64,000 nt of DNA from Sinotaia quadrata (GCA_028829895.1 CM054183.1:21799975-21863974), one strand, 5' to 3'; numbered from the stretch's first letter, positions 1 to 11,917 are shown. The notes: generated by a model from the sequence alone, not told the origin. A program made the numbers and translations.

Positions 1-384
1 ATACAAGCTACTGAAATGAGATGCTTTCAAATGTTTCTTAACATTTCATAGGATCATGTCATGAATGACGAGGTGAGAAACATAATTAGTCAAGCCATTG
101 GGCCCTATGACGAGCTATTGGCCATTGTGAAAAAACGCAAAGTGAAATGGTATGGGTATGTCACACGATCAACACGGCTTGCCAAGACAATCACACAAGC
201 CACTGTGCAAGGAGGGCAAAGGAGAGGAAGACAAAGGAAAAGATGGGAGGATAACTTCTCAGAGTAGATAGGACTGAAGCTGAGTGATACAGTAAGATTA
301 TCAGAGAACAGAAAGGAATGGAGGAAGCTGGTTGTCAGGATATCAGTGGTGCCCCAACGGTCAGCAAAACTAAGGGATAGATAG
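1..384 (+). pseudogene. C-terminal relic of a LINE (non-LTR retrotransposon) ORF2
   Basis: Frame 1 reads through as the tail that follows the reverse-transcriptase domain in many animal non-LTR elements. It has a VRNII-type stretch, then KRKVKWYGYVTRSTRLAKT, then the basic GGQRRGRQRKRWEDN motif, then an ENRKEWRKLV segment and a final PQRSAKLRD before the terminal stop at 382-384. Two in-frame TAG codons (49-51 and 265-267) break it, so it cannot encode an intact protein. The element is cut by the left edge of the window, so the endonuclease and polymerase domains are not visible. The terminal stop runs into a short GATA/GACA tail (376-415), as expected where a LINE 3' end primes on or ends in a simple repeat. 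The family assignment rests on recognising this tail. The exact clade is not resolved. The relic is probably old and inactive. Confidence 0.8.
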
Positions 385-415
385 ACAGACAGACAGATAA
401 ATAGATAGATAATAG
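376..415 (+). repeat. GATA/GACA simple-repeat tail of the LINE relic
   Basis: Short interrupted run of GATAGATAGACAGACAGACA type directly after the terminal stop of the LINE relic. Most easily read as the element's 3' tail or a microsatellite seeded by it. Confidence 0.6.
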
Positions 416-1130
416 ATCTTCTGGTTGTTTGTAATTAATTAATGGGCACTAAAGGGAAATAATGGGAGAATAACTTATTGAAGAGAAATCTTGATTTTTA
501 ATCATTTTGAAACATTGGTCCAGGGTGCAAAGTGAATCCTGATTAAGTGCATGCATGGGGATTAGGCCTTCATGAGTTAATACAAAGTTATAAGTCTTAA
601 CTTATAATTTAGGTTCTTTTTCAGCTAATTAAAATATATTCTTATGCCTTTCTTTTTCAGCCAAGTAATGATATACTCAATTTCCCTACATAAAATCTGT
701 ATGCTGTTTTGTGAAGCTCTTTGAAGACTTCCTTTTGAAGACACTTTCAAACCCTCTTTGTTCCAACTTTGGCCCTCATCTGTTAGCGTGTTTGACTTTT
801 GCAACCACCCAGTGTTCCAAAGTCTATTATAATATTCACCTAACCCAGTATGAGCCAACGCCCCACTGCTAACAACACGCACATCAGGTGATGAGCACCA
901 CCTAAAAGGTCATGTGAATTTTTTCTTTTCTCAACTTGACAGCTCATTCCTTCATTCTATCAGTGATGTGTATGTCTGTGTCATTATAACGTCATCATGT
1001 TAAGAAAACTGTTCCTTTGAAGGCCTCTGAAGAAAAGCTAGAGTAACGTTGAGAGCATTTCCATTAAGAATTCATGAGAGAGCCTCACTGGGTCTGAGTC
1101 TCTCTTGGACAGTCAATTATATTATATTCT
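416..1130. other. unique AT-rich sequence, no feature seen
   Basis: No convincing coding frame or repeat seen. An 85-codon open frame on the minus strand (625-882) has no recognisable domain and is judged chance. Confidence 0.5.
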
Positions 1131-1447
1131 TATTTGTATTTTTATGTATGTCCATATTGTATTAGTCAGTATTTGTATTTTTATGTATGTCCACATTGTA
1201 TGAGTCAGTATTTGTATTTTTATGTATGTCCACATTGTATTAGTCAATATTTGTATTTTTATGTATGTCCACATTGTATGAGTCAGTATTTGTATTTTTA
1301 TGTATGTCCACATTGTATGAGTCAGTATTTGTATTTTTATGTATGTCCACATTGTATGAGTCAGTATTTGTATTTTTATGTATGTCCACATTGTATGAGT
1401 CAGTATTTGTATTTTTATGTATGTCCACATTGTATTAGTCGGTATTA
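1131..1447. repeat. 39-bp minisatellite, about 8 copies
   Basis: The unit contains TATTTGTATTTTTATGTATG followed by TCCACATTGTATGAGTCAG. Copies are nearly identical (AGTCAG/AGTCAA and TATGAG/TATTAG variants). Because 39 is 13 codons, long open frames appear on both strands; these are by-products of periodicity, not genes. Confidence 0.95.
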
Positions 1448-1842
1448 TTGATCGATGTTCTTGCTCTGTAGTATGTATTTAATTAATTGTTAATAAATTA
1501 CATTTATCAACACCATCTACCTGTGTTATACTATAAATGGATTAAAAGCCAAGAGTACAAGAGGAGGACTTAATAATTGATAACTCGGGTGGAATAGCCT
1601 GTTTCCTTTGGGGGGTGGGGGGTGAGTATTCGCTACTCTATCTGTACGTGTACAGGGATAAGGTTAGTCTGATGTGTTCATTAAAATCCTAGGAATTTAC
1701 ACTGGGGAGAGTGCAAGGGGCACTCTTCCGGTCCCTCACCCACAAGCTGAGAGGTGCATCAGTTATCATAAGTGTTGAGATGTTAATTTTCACGTGATTA
1801 AAAGAGGCCCTCTCATCATAGAGAACAAAAACACCTGTTGCA
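1448..1842. other. unique sequence between minisatellite and TATC array
   Basis: Holds a short G-rich run (1611-1623) and otherwise no repeat or coding signal that I can support. Confidence 0.4.
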
Positions 1843-2133
<291 letters not shown>

Positions 2134-2389
2134 TCTAAAATTTATATCTTAAACAGTTTCTCTTCGTCAGTTTAAACAGTTAAACGCACTTTATCTGCAA
2201 TTTTCAAAGTGATTAACGAAGCTATTTCCTGTCTAGTTTGATTATTCTGACTAGCAACATTAAGATGCCATCAACAATTCCAAGCCTGTTGATTTATGAG
2301 AGTCAAATGTCATTAAATTCGTTTAACGGCAGATAAAAAAATATTTGATAGACTTTATAACTTAATGTTTCCTAAGAAGGAAATTTATT

Positions 2390-2706
2390 ACATTTTAAAA
2401 TTAGATTTCTGTGAACGGAAAAATGAAAGTTTGTTTGCACATCGAATAGTCCACATTCGTGCTTACGCCCACAATAAAAGATGAAGTGATGCAAAGACAT
2501 AACGACAACCACACAAACGCATTCACATACACAAATACTCCTACTTACACACACACATATTCAGATACGCATACATACATACTCAAAATACATAAAGAAA
2601 TTGACATAATGCATGCTCTTAAAAGAGGAAAAGCGGAGAGCAGAGGACAGATACAGGATGAAAGAAAAGAGGGGTTTAAGAGAAATGTAAAATTTATGTG
2701 AAATAT
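2390..2706. repeat. copy 1 of a 0.3-kb duplicated block
   Basis: Nearly the same sequence occurs at 8923-9206 in the same orientation. Shared anchors include GATTTCTGTGAACGGAAAAA, then CACAATAAAAGATGAAGTGA, then ATGCATGCTCTTAAAA. By eye the match is above 90% outside small indels in the CA/TA-rich middle. Copy 1 has about 17 extra bases after the first anchor. No coding function recognised; the open frames through it are shared by both copies only because the DNA is. Confidence 0.9.
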
Positions 2707-3620
2707 TAATAACTTTAAATTAGTGGAAAACCAAATAAAACAAATGCTAAAAATAACAATTCATCACATAACGTAGAAAAGAAAAAGAGGAGAGAGAAAG
2801 AATGAAAATGAGAAAGAAAGATTAAGGAAAAAGCGAAATTTATGTGAAACTGAGTCCGTAATGAAGAAACAAATCATTACCCACTACAGCGGGGAAAAAA
2901 GGTACTTTTAATTCCTTTTTTTTTTAAATCAAACAGACAACGGGTGAAAGAACGGTTGTCACGGCCATTGGAAAGGATATGACGGGACGAGGACGGCCAT
3001 CGATCCATCATTTCTCGCGCCGACAACACCAAAGTGGCGACAACGACAGTAACAGCGGCTGCGATGGTAGTGGGTAGATTCCACGTTGACGTCTTAGCGG
3101 CGGTCGCGTGAGCCTGCCACAGCAGTGTGGTGGTAGTAATGGTAGTAAAAACGGTGGTGCTGGTGGTGGTCTGATCAGGCTGCAGTAGTAGCAGGTGTCG
3201 ATCCACACCAAAAATAATCTTTCTATTCCTTAATTTCTGTCTCACCTATTGATTTATTCACACGCACACACACATACTCACACACACCACCAGTCCTCCA
3301 CACGCACATACAACTCGCCTTGTTAGAAGCACCACGTTTTCTTCAATCTCACAGGACTTCTCTGCCAGGATGAGTTTCTACTTTGTCAGCTGACTCAGTG
3401 TTAGAAGCCTCAAACCTGGAGAAGATCCGTAAGAGCCGAAAAGTTTTCAAGGACAACATTCTCACTCTTTAGGGAAACAGTTAACAACTATTGTGGCATT
3501 TAAGCTGCATTAATCTCTTGCAAAGCCTAGCGCTAACTGCGTACATAAGGTGTCACTATTCGCAGAATTGTGCAAGTCTATCTAATTTGTTTATCGATTC
3601 TCTCCTGGAAAGCCAGGTAA
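2707..3620. other. locally GC/CpG-richer segment, possible regulatory or exon sequence
   Basis: About 2940-3210 is clearly richer in GC and CpG than its surroundings. It contains GGT/GTA-type triplets and gives a 122-codon open frame on the minus strand (2877-3245) rich in Thr/Ala with one hydrophobic stretch. I recognise no domain. Downstream, 3388-3397 contains an AP-1-like TGACTCA, and 3614-3622 reads CAG|GTAAGT, a consensus splice donor. Each element could be chance; together they are only a weak hint of a first exon or promoter. Confidence 0.2.
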
Positions 3621-3809
3621 GTGTATAACGTTTGTATTTTGTTGGATATTATATAAAATAGTTGAAGGATTTTTTTAAAATCGCCATGCTTTATTTTAGA
3701 TTTCTATACATTTATGTTAAGGGATGTGTATATATTTTACAATTTTTTTAATTTTTAAAAAGTGAACGTTTGTTTTAATAAATGTGTATTATTTATGTAA
3801 CCAGTCCGA

Positions 3810-3872
<63 letters not shown>

Positions 3873-3955
3873 CCTATCTATCTATCTATCTATCTATCTA
3901 CCTATCTGTCTATCTATCTATCTGTCTATCTCTTCCTATTTATCCTTCTATCTAG
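3810..3955. repeat. TATC microsatellite
   Basis: Long CTAT run with a few CTAC and CTGT variants, decaying at the right end. Confidence 0.96.
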
Positions 3956-3999
3956 CGAGTAGGTTAGCTATTTATTTGTCTGTCTAACGGCTAATTCGT

Positions 4000-4023
4000 C
4001 TAATATATATATATATATATATT
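4000..4023. repeat. short TA dinucleotide run
   Basis: About 10 TA units flanked by AT-rich sequence. Confidence 0.85.
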
Positions 4024-4315
4024 ACCTATTTATAATTTTTTATTTTTGTATTTAACCGTTGTGTCTACCATTCTCTCTTGTGTATGCTCTGCTTTATAAC
4101 CATAATAATTAGTTTCAAGCTTTGGTCAAAATATTGACCATCAATGAATTAAATTACTTAAGGGAATTATATAAATATAAGCGATTTTTAAAAGGTCATT
4201 CAAACACTTAAGCTGAAACATAAATTGCAAGTTTGAATTAGAGAAAATGTAGATTTAAAACACCCACATCCCCGACTCGTCAAATTTTCAAATGACTTTG
4301 GGTTCAATAATTTCT

Positions 4316-4665
4316 TTCTCTCTTAACATTCCACTATTTCTCTCTCCCTCTCTCTCTCCCTCTCTCTCTCTCAACATTCCACTTTTTCTATCTCCTTCCT
4401 CTCTTTCTCGCTCTGTCAACCCCCCCTCCCCAAATCTCTCTCTTTCTATCTTAACATTCCACTGATTCCTTCTCTCTCTTTCTCTGTCCCCCCCAATCTC
4501 TCTCTTTCTTTCTTGACATTCCACTATTTCTCTCTTTCTTCCTTTCTTTTCTTTTCTCTCTCTCCCTCCATAACCTTCCATATATACCCCCCCTCTCTCT
4601 CTCCTCAACCATGTCTCTTTCTCTCTTTGCATTCCACTGTTTCTCTCTCTCTTTCTCTCACTTCC

Positions 4666-4703
<38 letters not shown>
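4316..4703. repeat. CT-rich polypyrimidine block with recurring CATTCCACT
   Basis: Predominantly pyrimidine on the plus strand. The word CATTCCACT recurs near 4326, 4374, 4458, 4517 and 4630, so this is a degenerate minisatellite of CT tracts punctuated by that word, ending in a pure CT run (4670-4701). The Arg/Glu-rich minus-strand open frame is low complexity. Confidence 0.85.
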
Positions 4704-4704
<1 letters not shown>

Positions 4705-5149
4705 GTGCATGTTTATAAAGGAAAATAAAAGAAAACGAGTTTTCACTTGGCGTTGAACAATAAGAAAGAATAAATCCTAAATACCGTACGTCCCGCATTT
4801 ACTGCAGACGATTTTTTTATCGGTTCAATGAGAGCTGTTTTCTTTCTGAATGCCTTTAGTTGCATTGTTTGTCTTTGAACAGATTTACTGCTTAGGATCA
4901 CCATGCTACATGCTTTACTTCTCTTTCCTGGAAATACCTGAGCACTCTGTACTAGAAGCATACTGTTTCCTTTGACCAATTACAGTATATATTCTAAATA
5001 GCTTTGATACTAATCACATGAACGTTCATAGAACATTTTAACGTTTGCAAAGTAACAGTGAACATTTCCTTTTTCTCAGATGCTTCTGTGGATAATTGTT
5101 TTCAAAGTATAAAGTACTAGCTCTGCAGAGACATTGTATCTACGAAATA
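4704..5149. other. unique sequence, no feature seen
   Basis: The 78-codon minus-strand open frame (4743-4979) has no recognisable motif. Nothing else supported. Confidence 0.4.
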
Positions 5150-5825
5150 GCTTATTGGATTGTAAATATTACAGAGATATTTCATTACAGTTTATTGGAT
5201 TGTAAATATTACAGAGATATTTCATTACAGTTTATTGAATTGTAAATATTACAGAGATATTTCATTACAGTTTATTGGATTGTAAATATTACAGAGATAT
5301 TTCATTACAGTGTATTGGATTGTAAATATTACAGAGATATTTCATTACAGTTTATTGAATTGTAAATATTACAGAGATATTTCATTACAGTTTATTGGAT
5401 TGTAAATATTACAGAGATATTTCATTACAGTGTATTGGATTGTAAATATTACAGAGATATTTCATTACAGTTTATTGAATTGTAAATATTACAGAGATAT
5501 TTCATTACAGTTTATTGAATTGTAAATGTTACAGAGATCTTCCTTTACAGTGTATTGAATTGTAAAAGTTACAGACATTCCTTTTCAGTGTATTTAACTA
5601 TAAATATTACAGAGATCTTCCTTTACAGTTTATTGAATTGTAAAAGTTACAGAGATATTCCTTTTCAGTGTATTGAACTGTAAATATTACAGAGATCTGC
5701 CTTTACATTTTATTGAACTGTAAATATTACAGAGATCTCCCTTTACATTTTATTGAATTGTAAATATTACAGAGATCTTCCTTTACAGTTTATTGGATTG
5801 TAAATATTACAGAGATCTTTTCTTT
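5150..5825. repeat. 40-bp minisatellite, about 17 copies, with 120-bp higher-order unit
   Basis: The unit runs from TTTATTGGATTGTAAATATT into ACAGAGATATTTCATTACAG. Copies vary at two diagnostic sites: TTT/TGT at the start and GGAT/GAAT next. From 5270 to 5509 the order TTT-GGAT, TGT-GGAT, TTT-GAAT occurs twice, giving a 120-bp trimer. After about 5530 the units diverge (ATCTTCCTTTACAG variants) and one is shortened. Confidence 0.95.
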
Positions 5826-6930
5826 CATTTTTATGAAACAGAGCATACTTTTAGTTTTCTTATATTTCTCAGATATTTTCTTTATTAACATTGCCTTCAT
5901 CCTTTCTCATTTCCCCTTAAATACGCCGATTCTATTTTCTTTTTTTACAAATCAAAGAAGAAGAAATAATCTTGTACTTTATGTCTGCCGGTCTCTGACA
6001 CTGTCCGTCAGGCCGTAAGGAAGTGTTGAATTAATTTACAGTTGAAATGGGCATTTTGCTGTTTATTGCAATGGCATTTGAATCAGGCACGGGAGGCCAC
6101 TCTCCCCTTAATACGACCATTCGTTCATCCGTTCTCTTATCCTGACAACAAGAGACTATGGGTGCTGGAATATTACTTTCCCGATATTAAATAATTTCGG
6201 TTTATTCTTTTTCTTAGTAATTTTTCTTCTGCTTTAAAAATATATCGACTCGCTTGCTGATTGAGTAACTGACTCGGAAATTCAACATGTACAGTCTACA
6301 CTAGATTTCCGTTTCCTAACTATATTTTAACTGGAAGTTTTTAAAATGTTTCACATCACAATCCACAGCGTTGCTTATCATAATTAGGCGTCAAATGATT
6401 TGGATATATTGTGTTCATTTCGGTACATTATTATATGCATTAATAATAAAATTTATATTACTATTTTAAAATGATCAATCAATTAATGATCTAACTCATT
6501 AGTCAATTGAATTCACAACAATATTCGTAACAGCAAATTAAATAACACTAACAAAATAGGAAAACAGAAATTTGGAATACATAAGGTAAGGAAGTATACA
6601 TTCTCTCTCATACACATAGGCACACACGAATTTAATTTTTTAATAGCATAAGTAAACAATTGCAATTCCGTCAGATGGATACTACTTCCTGGCTTACATC
6701 AGTCACCTCGGCACGGCCAAGGGAGATAAAGTATGCGCAAGAGAAGTAAAGAAGATTAAAGCGTGATTCTTTCATTGGACATTGGCCGACGATTTCGTTC
6801 GTCTGTGCGCATGATTTTGTTTGGATATATCTTCTATATCGCACGCACAGGCAAATATACACACTACATAATGATATTTTTATTGATTTAATCACGCACG
6901 CATATATACACACTATATATTGATTTCTTT
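5826..6930. other. unique AT-rich sequence, no gene seen
   Basis: No coding frame above chance and no dispersed repeat recognised. A few scattered CA motifs precede the CA arrays. Confidence 0.4.
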
Positions 6931-6932
6931 TA

Positions 6933-6967
<35 letters not shown>

Positions 6968-7032
6968 AAAACATACACACACACACACACCTGACTAGTT
7001 TGTTTAATTGATTTTATTCACACACACGCTCT

Positions 7033-7092
<60 letters not shown>
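6933..7092. repeat. interrupted CA microsatellite cluster
   Basis: Three CA runs (about 6933-6962, 6973-6990, 7037-7092), broken by an A-run and a short unique spacer. Confidence 0.95.
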
Positions 7093-7095
<3 letters not shown>

Positions 7096-7187
7096 ATACA
7101 CTCTTAAACAAAATTTGATATTTATATGATTGGTTTTGGGCTTGTGGCCCTTTTACATGAGGGACAGATTGGAAAACAAACAATCAT

Positions 7188-8872
7188 GACAAGTCACAGA
7201 TGCTATTGTGACGGCAACGCCAATTAGTTAATGGAAATTATTATTATTATTAATTAATCTTTCATAACTAATTACAGGTGATGAGAATCTTAATTTATTT
7301 TATTAATGATCCTCTAGCTTACACCGCAGGTCTCTCTCACTTGGTGAATATTTTGGTGCTGTGAACGTTTTCTCTATTCCACAACATAAAAAAATAAAAA
7401 TAAATATGGTTACATACTCTTCCATGAGTGGGAAACTTCTTACTTACTAAGAAGAAGACAAATCCGTCTTTAATATATATTTAGCGAACTCCCATTTTCT
7501 TCTCCGACATAAGATTATCAATATGCATAAGAAGGTCAATACATTTAACAATAAATGTATTAAATCTACAATCAAATATACATATAACAATTACAATGAA
7601 ATAGATTACTTGACATAGTGTTTCTAATGAACCCACGTTGAGATAGTTTTATAATTACAGAGTCTATCATAAATACAATTCAACATTAGAGTCAATACAG
7701 ATCACAGGATAGTTCTATCAAAGAACAGAAATGGAGTTATTAGAGATAAGTAATTATAGTATTCATGTAACCTGATTCAGTACAGACTTAACAGTCCCTC
7801 ATGACCTTTGTCACAATTTATACTTCAGTTCAATTTTGTCAATTATGCATATCACTCACAAGTGAAAAAGAACACTGTTTAACTACTTAGAGTTAACCTG
7901 GGCACTTCTTTTTAACATGTCAACTCCTTTAAACAGAACAATAAATGTAGCAATATCCAACAATTGCTCTACACAAGCAAATTGTTCAAAAAGTTTACAG
8001 CTCTACAGTGGTCTTCAAGTAATAAAAAGCATCCCAGAATGTAAATCTACCTATAACCTCCATTATCGTGACACGTGACTCTAAATGCCACCACTACCTT
8101 CATTGGAGTGACGTTGTGCTTTACAAACAACTTCCAACAAGAAAACATTGCAGAAAGTATTAATCAATCCTTACAAACAACTTCCAACAAGAAAACATTG
8201 CAGAAAGTATTAATCAATCTTTACAAACGTATTTCCTAAAAGTAAAACAGTAACGGAAGTACTTACTAAGCAATCCTTATAAAACGTTATTTCCTAAAAG
8301 GAAAACAATACTGAAATTACTAAGTAATCTTTACAAAACAGATTTCCTACAAGAAAAATAATAGAGGAATCACAAAGCAAAATACTGCAAGTGAATTTCA
8401 CATTTCGAAAAAATTGTTTTTCTTTGACTTCAGGATGTATGTTGACGGCAAGCCGTAACTTTAAGTTATTTCTATATAGTCACCACAATTAACAATAGAT
8501 CTTCATGCGAACAACACAGTGTATGCTCCTTCTGCTGTGGATAAATATCCGACTAGCAAGACCTGAATTCTTGCCACACCAAATTCAAGTGATCATACAA
8601 TAGAATTCTCTACAGTATATAATCTCAACCGTTGCCTGGTCTCGTTCTCATAAATCTTAGCCATTGGATAATTTAAAAATGTAATACTCATCTATCTGGA
8701 ACTGGTTTGCATTACATCAGCAATTTCTAGCAGATTCTCAACTCGAGTTGTTTATTTCAACTCTGACACTTACAAAAGTACCATCACAATGAGTACCCAC
8801 TTGTGGTCACTTGGACAATTTAACAATTTATATAACATTTAAGTTTAGAACTAAGGATAGGCAATTTTGACA
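7188..8872 (-). mobile_element. family A LTR-like element, near full length (minus strand)
   Basis: On the minus strand this copy runs from about 8872 to 7188 and follows the same order of blocks as the plus-strand copies at 36.0, 53.5 and 59.8 kb. Those blocks are the GTTGAG...GCTAGAAATTGCTGATGTAATGC region, the GAGAGAAAACGTTTAC...TCCGCCAAG region and the terminal GATGAGAATCTTAATTTATT region in reverse complement. Its outer 3' end reads TGTGACGGCAACGCC on the plus strand. The 5' end is degraded near 8861-8872. It has no TSD that I can defend. It contains its own tandem array (8123-8395). Most likely a solo LTR of a Ty3/gypsy-like element; a non-autonomous element with short TIRs is the alternative. 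Confidence 0.75.
8123..8395. repeat. about 50-bp tandem repeat inside the family A copy
   Basis: Two essentially identical 50-bp units starting TTACAAACAACTTCCAACAA, followed by about three diverged units with TTTCCTAAAAG cores. Absent from the other family A copies, so it expanded after insertion. Confidence 0.85.
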
Positions 8873-9311
8873 GCCTTGCTGCTAATACTAGGATGTTGGC
8901 GGGGTTTCTGTAGTGTAATTTTAAAATGAGATTTCTGTGAACGGAAAAATGATTTAGTCCACATTCGTGGTTACGCCCACAATAAAAGATGAAGTGATGC
9001 AAAGACATAACGACAACCACACAAACGTATTCACATACACAAATACTCCTACTTACACACATATATTCACATACATATACGTACATATTCACACATACAC
9101 ATACATACTCAAAATACATAAAGAAATTGGCATAATGCATGCTCTTAAAAAGAAGAAAGTGGAGAGCAGAGGAGGGAGACAGGAAGAAAGGAGAGAGGGG
9201 TTTAAGGGTAAATTCATGTATATAACATTTAAAAGTTTAGAAATAAGGATAGGCAAATTTTGACTGCCTTGCTGCTAATACCAGGATGTTGGCGGGGTTT
9301 CTGTAGTGTAA
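8838..9311. repeat. 85-bp direct repeats bracketing the duplicated block
   Basis: Bases about 8838-8923 and 9229-9311 are nearly identical. Both contain the outermost family A end (AAGGATAGGC) followed by CTTGCTGCTAATAC and GGCGGGGTTTCTGTAGTGTA. The block shared with 2.4 kb lies between them. Confidence 0.85.
8923..9206. repeat. copy 2 of the 0.3-kb duplicated block
   Basis: Same orientation and order of anchors as 2390-2706, with a differing CA/TA middle. It lies exactly between the 85-bp direct repeats, so this locus looks like the recipient or a later rearranged site. Confidence 0.9.
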
Positions 9312-10524
9312 ATTCATTTATACATTGACTGCCAAGAGATCTGTAGTGTAGGTGCAGATGGAGTTTTCAGAAGCGACACAGAACATAAGTGGCCTTTCCA
9401 ACCATCTTAGCACGATTGTCAGGAGGTAGGCAGGCATAAGCTACAGTGACCTTTCAAATTTAAGTAATTGTAATCACTCTACATTAATCAGAACTATTAC
9501 AATAGCAATTAACTCATGCCTATCACTTGTCAGTAAAGATGGCTACATAAGATTTTAGTTTTTTAAGCAAATGAAATATTTTTTAAAAACAAAATCACCC
9601 AAAATAAATTGAAATATTCAAAATATTTAAATAGGCCTTAAGAGATTTTTCTTTCTAACTATAACCTGAATATCAGTAAATTCACTCAATGCAGACATTA
9701 CATACACCTCTATGATTTCAAAAACGCATATTTCAATATCAGCACTAAAACACCGACACACTCTTCTGGTAATCTAGACATCGTTTGAGGGGAAACAACT
9801 CTATTTCGATATCAGGTTCATCTTGCGCACATTAATCACGTGGATATCTTCTTCGCTGCTGAATTATAATCGCACTGGACTGAGAAGTGCCACATGTAAT
9901 TTGGGGTCGGTTGAGTTGGTCAACCGTGAACCTCTTGATATGACTCAGAGACTGACGTTTAATGCAGTGTAAACTCGGTATTCTCTTTTGAATACATTAC
10001 CATTCCTTGGTAGATATATTTATCGATCAGGTGACTTTTGTTTTTATCTTTTTTGTTTTGGTGAGTGTGACTCTTATGCTGTCAATTCTGCAAGTCTGCT
10101 TCAGGAAAATTTGATATTCAATATCAAGGCTGGATCGCAGTCTGATTAATCAGCATTTATTCCTAATTTGGCGTGGGTTGAATATGATAGATGGAAAAGG
10201 TGTGCGTTGAAAGAAAACTGGACAGATGATCAGTTTGTTATTTTCACGACAAGAAATGCTTGCCATGATGAATGTCAACCAACAGAACACTTTAGTTTCA
10301 TTAATAAGGAATGTAACATTTGTGCGGTTGACAGGTAACGTTCAGCCAGCTAACATGAATGTCTTGTGTACTTGGCGTGAATCTGAGTTCTGAGTTTTAT
10401 AACAAGTATTCTCTCAATCAATGTGAATTTGTATTAAAACAAATATAGTGCTAGTTATAACATCACACAGGTAAAAACGAACAGAGAGGCATAAGAGAGA
10501 AAAAATAAACTAAAAGTAATTTCT
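9312..10524. other. unique sequence, no feature seen
   Basis: No open frame or repeat that I can support over 1.2 kb. Confidence 0.4.
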
Positions 10525-10525
10525 A

Positions 10526-10617
<92 letters not shown>
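10525..10617. repeat. (GT)8 followed by (GA)39 microsatellite
   Basis: Direct switch from GT to GA at about 10541; the GA run is essentially perfect. Confidence 0.97.
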
Positions 10618-10619
<2 letters not shown>

Positions 10620-10680
10620 AAAGAGAGAAAAGGGCAAAGAGAGATAGAAAACAAGGAATAGAAATAAACAGAAAAATAGA

Positions 10681-10685
<5 letters not shown>

Positions 10686-10758
<73 letters not shown>
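10686..10758. repeat. (GT)36 microsatellite
   Basis: Uninterrupted GT run 70 bases after the GA run. Confidence 0.97.
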
Positions 10759-10759
<1 letters not shown>

Positions 10760-10767
10760 GAAGAAAT

Positions 10768-10769
10768 TT

Positions 10770-10804
<35 letters not shown>

Positions 10805-11120
10805 AATGAAGGAAGAAAGAAAGAAAGAAATGAAGGAAGAAAGAAAGAGAAAAAAGAATATATTAAAAATCAGAGCGAATGATGGAGAGAGTAGGGGGGA
10901 GAGAGATAGAGGCCAAGAGAAAGAGAAGCCAAAGAAAGGAACAAAACAGGAATATATCTACAAAAACAGAGAATGAGGCAAGCAAAGAGAGAAAAAAGAA
11001 AAAATAAATAGAGAGAGAGAGAGAAAGAAACAGAAAGAGCTTAGAAAGAGAGAAAGTGAGAGAGTCGCAAAGACAGAAGAAAGAGAAAAATAGAGAGAGA
11101 GAATGAAAGTGAGCAAAGGG

Positions 11121-11165
<45 letters not shown>

Positions 11166-11425
11166 AACTATTTATACAAACAAGAGAATAATAGAAAGAA
11201 GCCAGTAGATAGATATATATGAAGAAAGAGAAAGAGAAATCCAGAAAAATATAGAAAGTATAAGAGCGATATGGGCAAACAGAGACGGTAAAAAGAGGCA
11301 TTGATATATTGAAGAAGAGAGAGAGAGTGAGAGAAAAGAAGCAAAGCTATTGAAAAGGCCTTAGGGAGACAGAGAATGGGGGGGAGAGAGTCTCTAAGAA
11401 AGAAAAAGGGGAAGAGAGAGAGAAA
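10768..11425. repeat. purine-rich GAAA/GA low-complexity block
   Basis: Starts as GAAA tetranucleotides with GAAATGAAG variants (10768-10850). It continues as strongly purine-biased plus strand with GA runs (for example 11126-11162) to about 11425. Lys/Glu-rich and Leu/Ser-rich open frames here are artefacts. Confidence 0.85.
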
Positions 11426-11720
11426 AAGGAAACAGATCTTCTAAATATGATAATTTCATGCTAGGGACATTTTGAAAATGGCCCATTAATTCCTATCTTT
11501 TAAACTATTTTTCCCATATGCTGTGAACAAAAGTGTCATCAGTCTTTATGTGGCTTCTCATAATCTTTAAATGATTTAATTTTAACTTTTTTCTACTGAA
11601 TAATTTAACAATTTAACGTAGTGAAAGTAAAGCGAGAATGAAATAGTTTTGAAAATGGGATGGGGATTGAAATGCCATAGGCTCTAGTTGGATAAGAGAT
11701 TGAATAGGTAAAGTGATGAT

Positions 11721-11780
<60 letters not shown>

Positions 11781-11860
11781 CAGACAAACAAACAGATAGA
11801 TAGATAGACAGACAGACAAACAGACAGACAGATAGATATATAGCTAGGTAGGTAGGTAGG

Positions 11861-11895
<35 letters not shown>

Positions 11896-11917
11896 GCAGA
11901 TAGATAGACAGATAGAA
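11721..11917. repeat. GATA/GACA microsatellite
   Basis: Perfect GATA run 11721-11780, then GACA, AACA and GGTA variants, then GATA again. Confidence 0.96.

Noticed and set aside
3614..3622. CAG|GTAAGT splice donor as proof of a gene
   Set aside because: Comparable donor words occur at about 12381 and 50330; about this many are expected by chance in 64 kb.
4288..4746. 152-codon Arg/Glu-rich minus-strand frame
   Set aside because: Translation of a CT-rich low-complexity block.
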